Below the pieces are notes generated by a model. The model was not told the origin of the DNA and made no database searches. It saw nothing but the letters and a program-made list of their open reading frames with translations. A DNA stretch of 8,000 bases from Halorhodospira sp. (GTDB taxonomy: Bacteria > Pseudomonadota > Gammaproteobacteria > Nitrococcales > Halorhodospiraceae), in the NCBI GenBank assembly GCA_007127935.1, contig SKYL01000221.1:1-8000 (forward strand), read 5' to 3'. Positions 6,295 to 8,000 of this stretch are shown here, in pieces; within the stretch, counting starts at the first letter, position 1, and every line of letters starts with the position of its first letter. The position numbers and the translations under genes are program-made.

Positions 6295-8000
6295 CGTTCT
6301 GCAACTCGTCGGTGAGCGAGGCGATCTCCTCCACCGCGGCGGCCAACTCGCTGGTGCTTTGGTGCTGCTGGCGGGCCGCGGTGGCGGCCTGGGTGGTGGC
6401 CTGATCGGCCTCCTCGGCGGCGCTGGCGATCTGCTCCACGCCCTTCTTGGCCTCCACCACCCCCGAGGCGATCTCCTCGGACGCCTTGGCGATCTCTCGG
6501 CTGCGCCGCTTGTTCTCGTCCATCAGTTCGCCCACGGCGTGGAGGGCCTCCACCACATTGCGACTGTTGGCGGCCTCCTGGACCCAGCCGTCGGCGATGC
6601 GGCTGAGTACGTCGCGGGTGGAACTCACTTGGTCCTGGGCGCGGCCCACCACTTCCTGAATCCGCTCGGCGTTCTCGGCGGAGTCCTCGGCCAAACTGCG
6701 GATATCGGTGGCCACCACCTCGAACCCCTTGCCGTACTCACCGGCCCGGGCCGCCTCGATGCCGCCGCTCACCGCCAACATGCTGGTCTGGATATTGACG
6801 GTGTTGATGGCGTTCATGATCTTGTCGATGCGCCGGGTGACCAGTTCCAACTCGTAGACCCGGCGGCTGACGTCCTGGGCCGCCTTGACGCCGGCCTCGA
6901 TCCGCCCCACCAGTTCGTCCACCGTCTTGCGGTTGTCGGTGACCAAGTCCGCCACCCGGTCGCCCTTCTGCATCAACTCTTCCGCTTGCTTGGCCGCCAG
7001 CGTGGCGCCGCTCTCCAGTTGGGTGTTGGCGGCGGCGGCGGCCCCGGCCGCCCGCGCCTGCTGCTGGGCGCCTCGGTTGATCTGCTCCACCGCGGTGGCC
7101 GTCTCCGAGGCGGCGCGGTGGATCTCCTCCACCGAGGCGGAGAACTGCTCGGTGCCGGCGGCCAACTGTTCGGCGGTCTTGTCGGCATCGGTGCGACCCT
7201 TCAACTCCTCCGCCAGGATGGAGAGGTCCTGGGCGACATCGCGGCACTCACTGAGGCCCTGGCTCTGCTGGGCCACCATCTTCACCGCCTCCTCGCACGC
7301 CGAGGACTGCTCCTCCGCCGCTCCGGCGATGGTCTGGACCTCGTGATCCACGCGCTCGGCGGCCTCCGCCGATTCTTTCACCGACTGGGCCACGGTACGG
7401 GCGGCGGCCAGCATGTCTTCCATCGCCTGGTCCACCTCGCCCAACTGGTCATTGACGGCGTCGGCCCGCGCCATGTCCTCCCGGCCCGCCTCGGCGGAGC
7501 GGTTGATCTCGCTGGAGAGGTTGTCCACCTCCTCGCGGATCTCTTTGACCAACTCCTGGATCGCCTCGGCGCTCTTCTGCGAGCGCTCCGCCAGGGTGCG
7601 CACCTCGTCGGCCACCACGGCGAAGCCCTGGCCGTGCTGGCCGGCGCTGGCCGCCTCGATCGCGGCGTTGAGGGCGAGCAGGTTGGTCTGGTCCGCGATG
7701 CGGGTGACCGCCTGGACGATGTCGCCCACCTCGGCGGCCCGCTGGGCCAGCACCTCGACCCCTTCCACGGCGGTGCCCTGGCGCTCGATGCCGGCGCGGA
7801 TGCCCTGGATCATCTCCCGGACCATGGCGCCGGCGGCGGCCACCTTCTCCTGGACCTCCTGCATCTGGTCCCGGGCCTGGGCGGTGCTCTCCCGCTGCTG
7901 GCGTACGCCGGCCGCCACCTGGGCCACGGCGGCCTGGGTCTGCTGTGCCGCGCCGGCGGCCTGCTCCGCCCCCGAGGCGATCTGCTCCATGGCGCTGCTC
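6287..8000 (-). CDS. Methyl-accepting chemotaxis protein with two signalling hairpins (N-terminus missing)
   Basis: The reading frame is open to base 8000, so the start and sensor region are outside; the visible part is 570 residues. The in-frame ATG at 7990 is internal to the MCP coiled coil and is not taken as a start. Counting from that Met, hairpin tip 1 is at 99-131 (ADQTNLLALNAAIEAASAG, then QHGQGFAVVADEVR) and tip 2 at 398-431 (VNIQTSMLAVSGGIEAARAG, then EYGKGFEVVATDIR). The two tip glutamates E112 and E412 are 300 residues apart, and each descending arm is about 150 residues. Methylation-type motifs ([ASTG]2-x2-[EQ]2-x2-[ASTG]2) occur at 5-14, 222-231 and 277-286. Nearly everything visible is Ala/Glu/Gln-rich helix with no membrane segment; whether the missing part has one is unknown. 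The end (DELQNDG) has no NWETF-type CheR tether. A precedent is DosM, the double signalling domain receptor of Vibrio cholerae. Confidence 0.95.
   Translation of the reverse strand, partial: SSAMEQIASGAEQAAGAAQQTQAAVAQVAAGVRQQRESTAQARDQMQEVQEKVAAAGAMVREMIQGIRAGIERQGTAVEGVEVLAQRAAEVGDIVQAVTRIADQTNLLALNAAIEAASAGQHGQGFAVVADEVRTLAERSQKSAEAIQELVKEIREEVDNLSSEINRSAEAGREDMARADAVNDQLGEVDQAMEDMLAAARTVAQSVKESAEAAERVDHEVQTIAGAAEEQSSACEEAVKMVAQQSQGLSECRDVAQDLSILAEELKGRTDADKTAEQLAAGTEQFSASVEEIHRAASETATAVEQINRGAQQQARAAGAAAAANTQLESGATLAAKQAEELMQKGDRVADLVTDNRKTVDELVGRIEAGVKAAQDVSRRVYELELVTRRIDKIMNAINTVNIQTSMLAVSGGIEAARAGEYGKGFEVVATDIRSLAEDSAENAERIQEVVGRAQDQVSSTRDVLSRIADGWVQEAANSRNVVEALHAVGELMDENKRRSREIAKASEEIASGVVEAKKGVEQIASAAEEADQATTQAATAARQQHQSTSELAAAVEEIASLTDELQNDG

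Noticed and set aside
6287..6310. A C-terminal CheR-tethering pentapeptide on the receptor
   Set aside because: The protein ends DELQNDG; there is no NWETF-like sequence or flexible tail.
4304..6315. Long plus-strand open frames (4304-5053, 4744-5571 and 5659-6315) opposite cheB and the triple-CheW gene
   Set aside because: They are antisense shadows rich in His, Arg, Gly and Asp with no recognisable domain; the minus-strand genes explain these bases completely.
7988..7990. The ATG at 7990 as the true start of the MCP gene
   Set aside because: The frame continues upstream to base 8000 (Ser-Ser-Ala before the Met) and the Met is inside a methylation-helix pattern with no Shine-Dalgarno; the ascending arm of hairpin 1 needs more residues.
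6300..8000. DNA-level repeats or duplication within the MCP gene
   Set aside because: The similar Ala/Glu/Gln-rich segments are coiled-coil heptads with divergent codons; I saw no long direct nucleotide repeat, so a recent duplication is not supported.

Overview
This window is part of a GC-rich (roughly two-thirds G+C) bacterial chromosome. It is filled almost end to end by one minus-strand chemosensory operon, transcribed from high to low coordinates. The gene families (CheA, CheB, CheR, CheW, MCP and a ParA-type ATPase), the GC-biased third positions and the frequent GTG starts suggest a GC-rich proteobacterium. I cannot name a lineage from this sequence alone.

Layout in transcription order: (1) the C-terminal 570 residues of a methyl-accepting chemotaxis protein (MCP) whose start lies beyond base 8000 and which carries two successive MCP signalling hairpins; (2) a 511-residue scaffold made of three fused CheW domains; (3) the methylesterase CheB; (4) the methyltransferase CheR; (5) the histidine kinase CheA; (6) an 87-residue STAS-like protein; (7) the first 28 codons of a ParA/Soj-type ATPase running off base 1. 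All six junctions are overlaps or abutments (8-nt overlap, GTGA, 1-nt gap, GTGA, TGA|ATG, ATGA), so there is no intergenic space. No promoter, terminator, tRNA, mobile element or CRISPR is seen.

How they work together: the receptor would control CheA through CheW-type scaffolding, CheR and CheB would adjust receptor methylation, and the ParA protein (perhaps with the STAS-like protein) would position or partition the array. No CheY, CheZ, CheD or flagellar gene is in view, so the output is unknown; the response regulator should be downstream (off the low end) or elsewhere.

The unusual part is the architecture. The receptor has two signalling tips, each altered at a different part of the normally near-invariant tip sequence. 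The coupling protein has three CheW domains in one chain, with a strong internal Shine-Dalgarno and ATG in front of the last one, which could also yield an ordinary-sized CheW. Together with the STAS/ParA pair this suggests a covalently linked, possibly cytoplasmic or double-layered chemosensory array rather than a textbook E. coli-type system.
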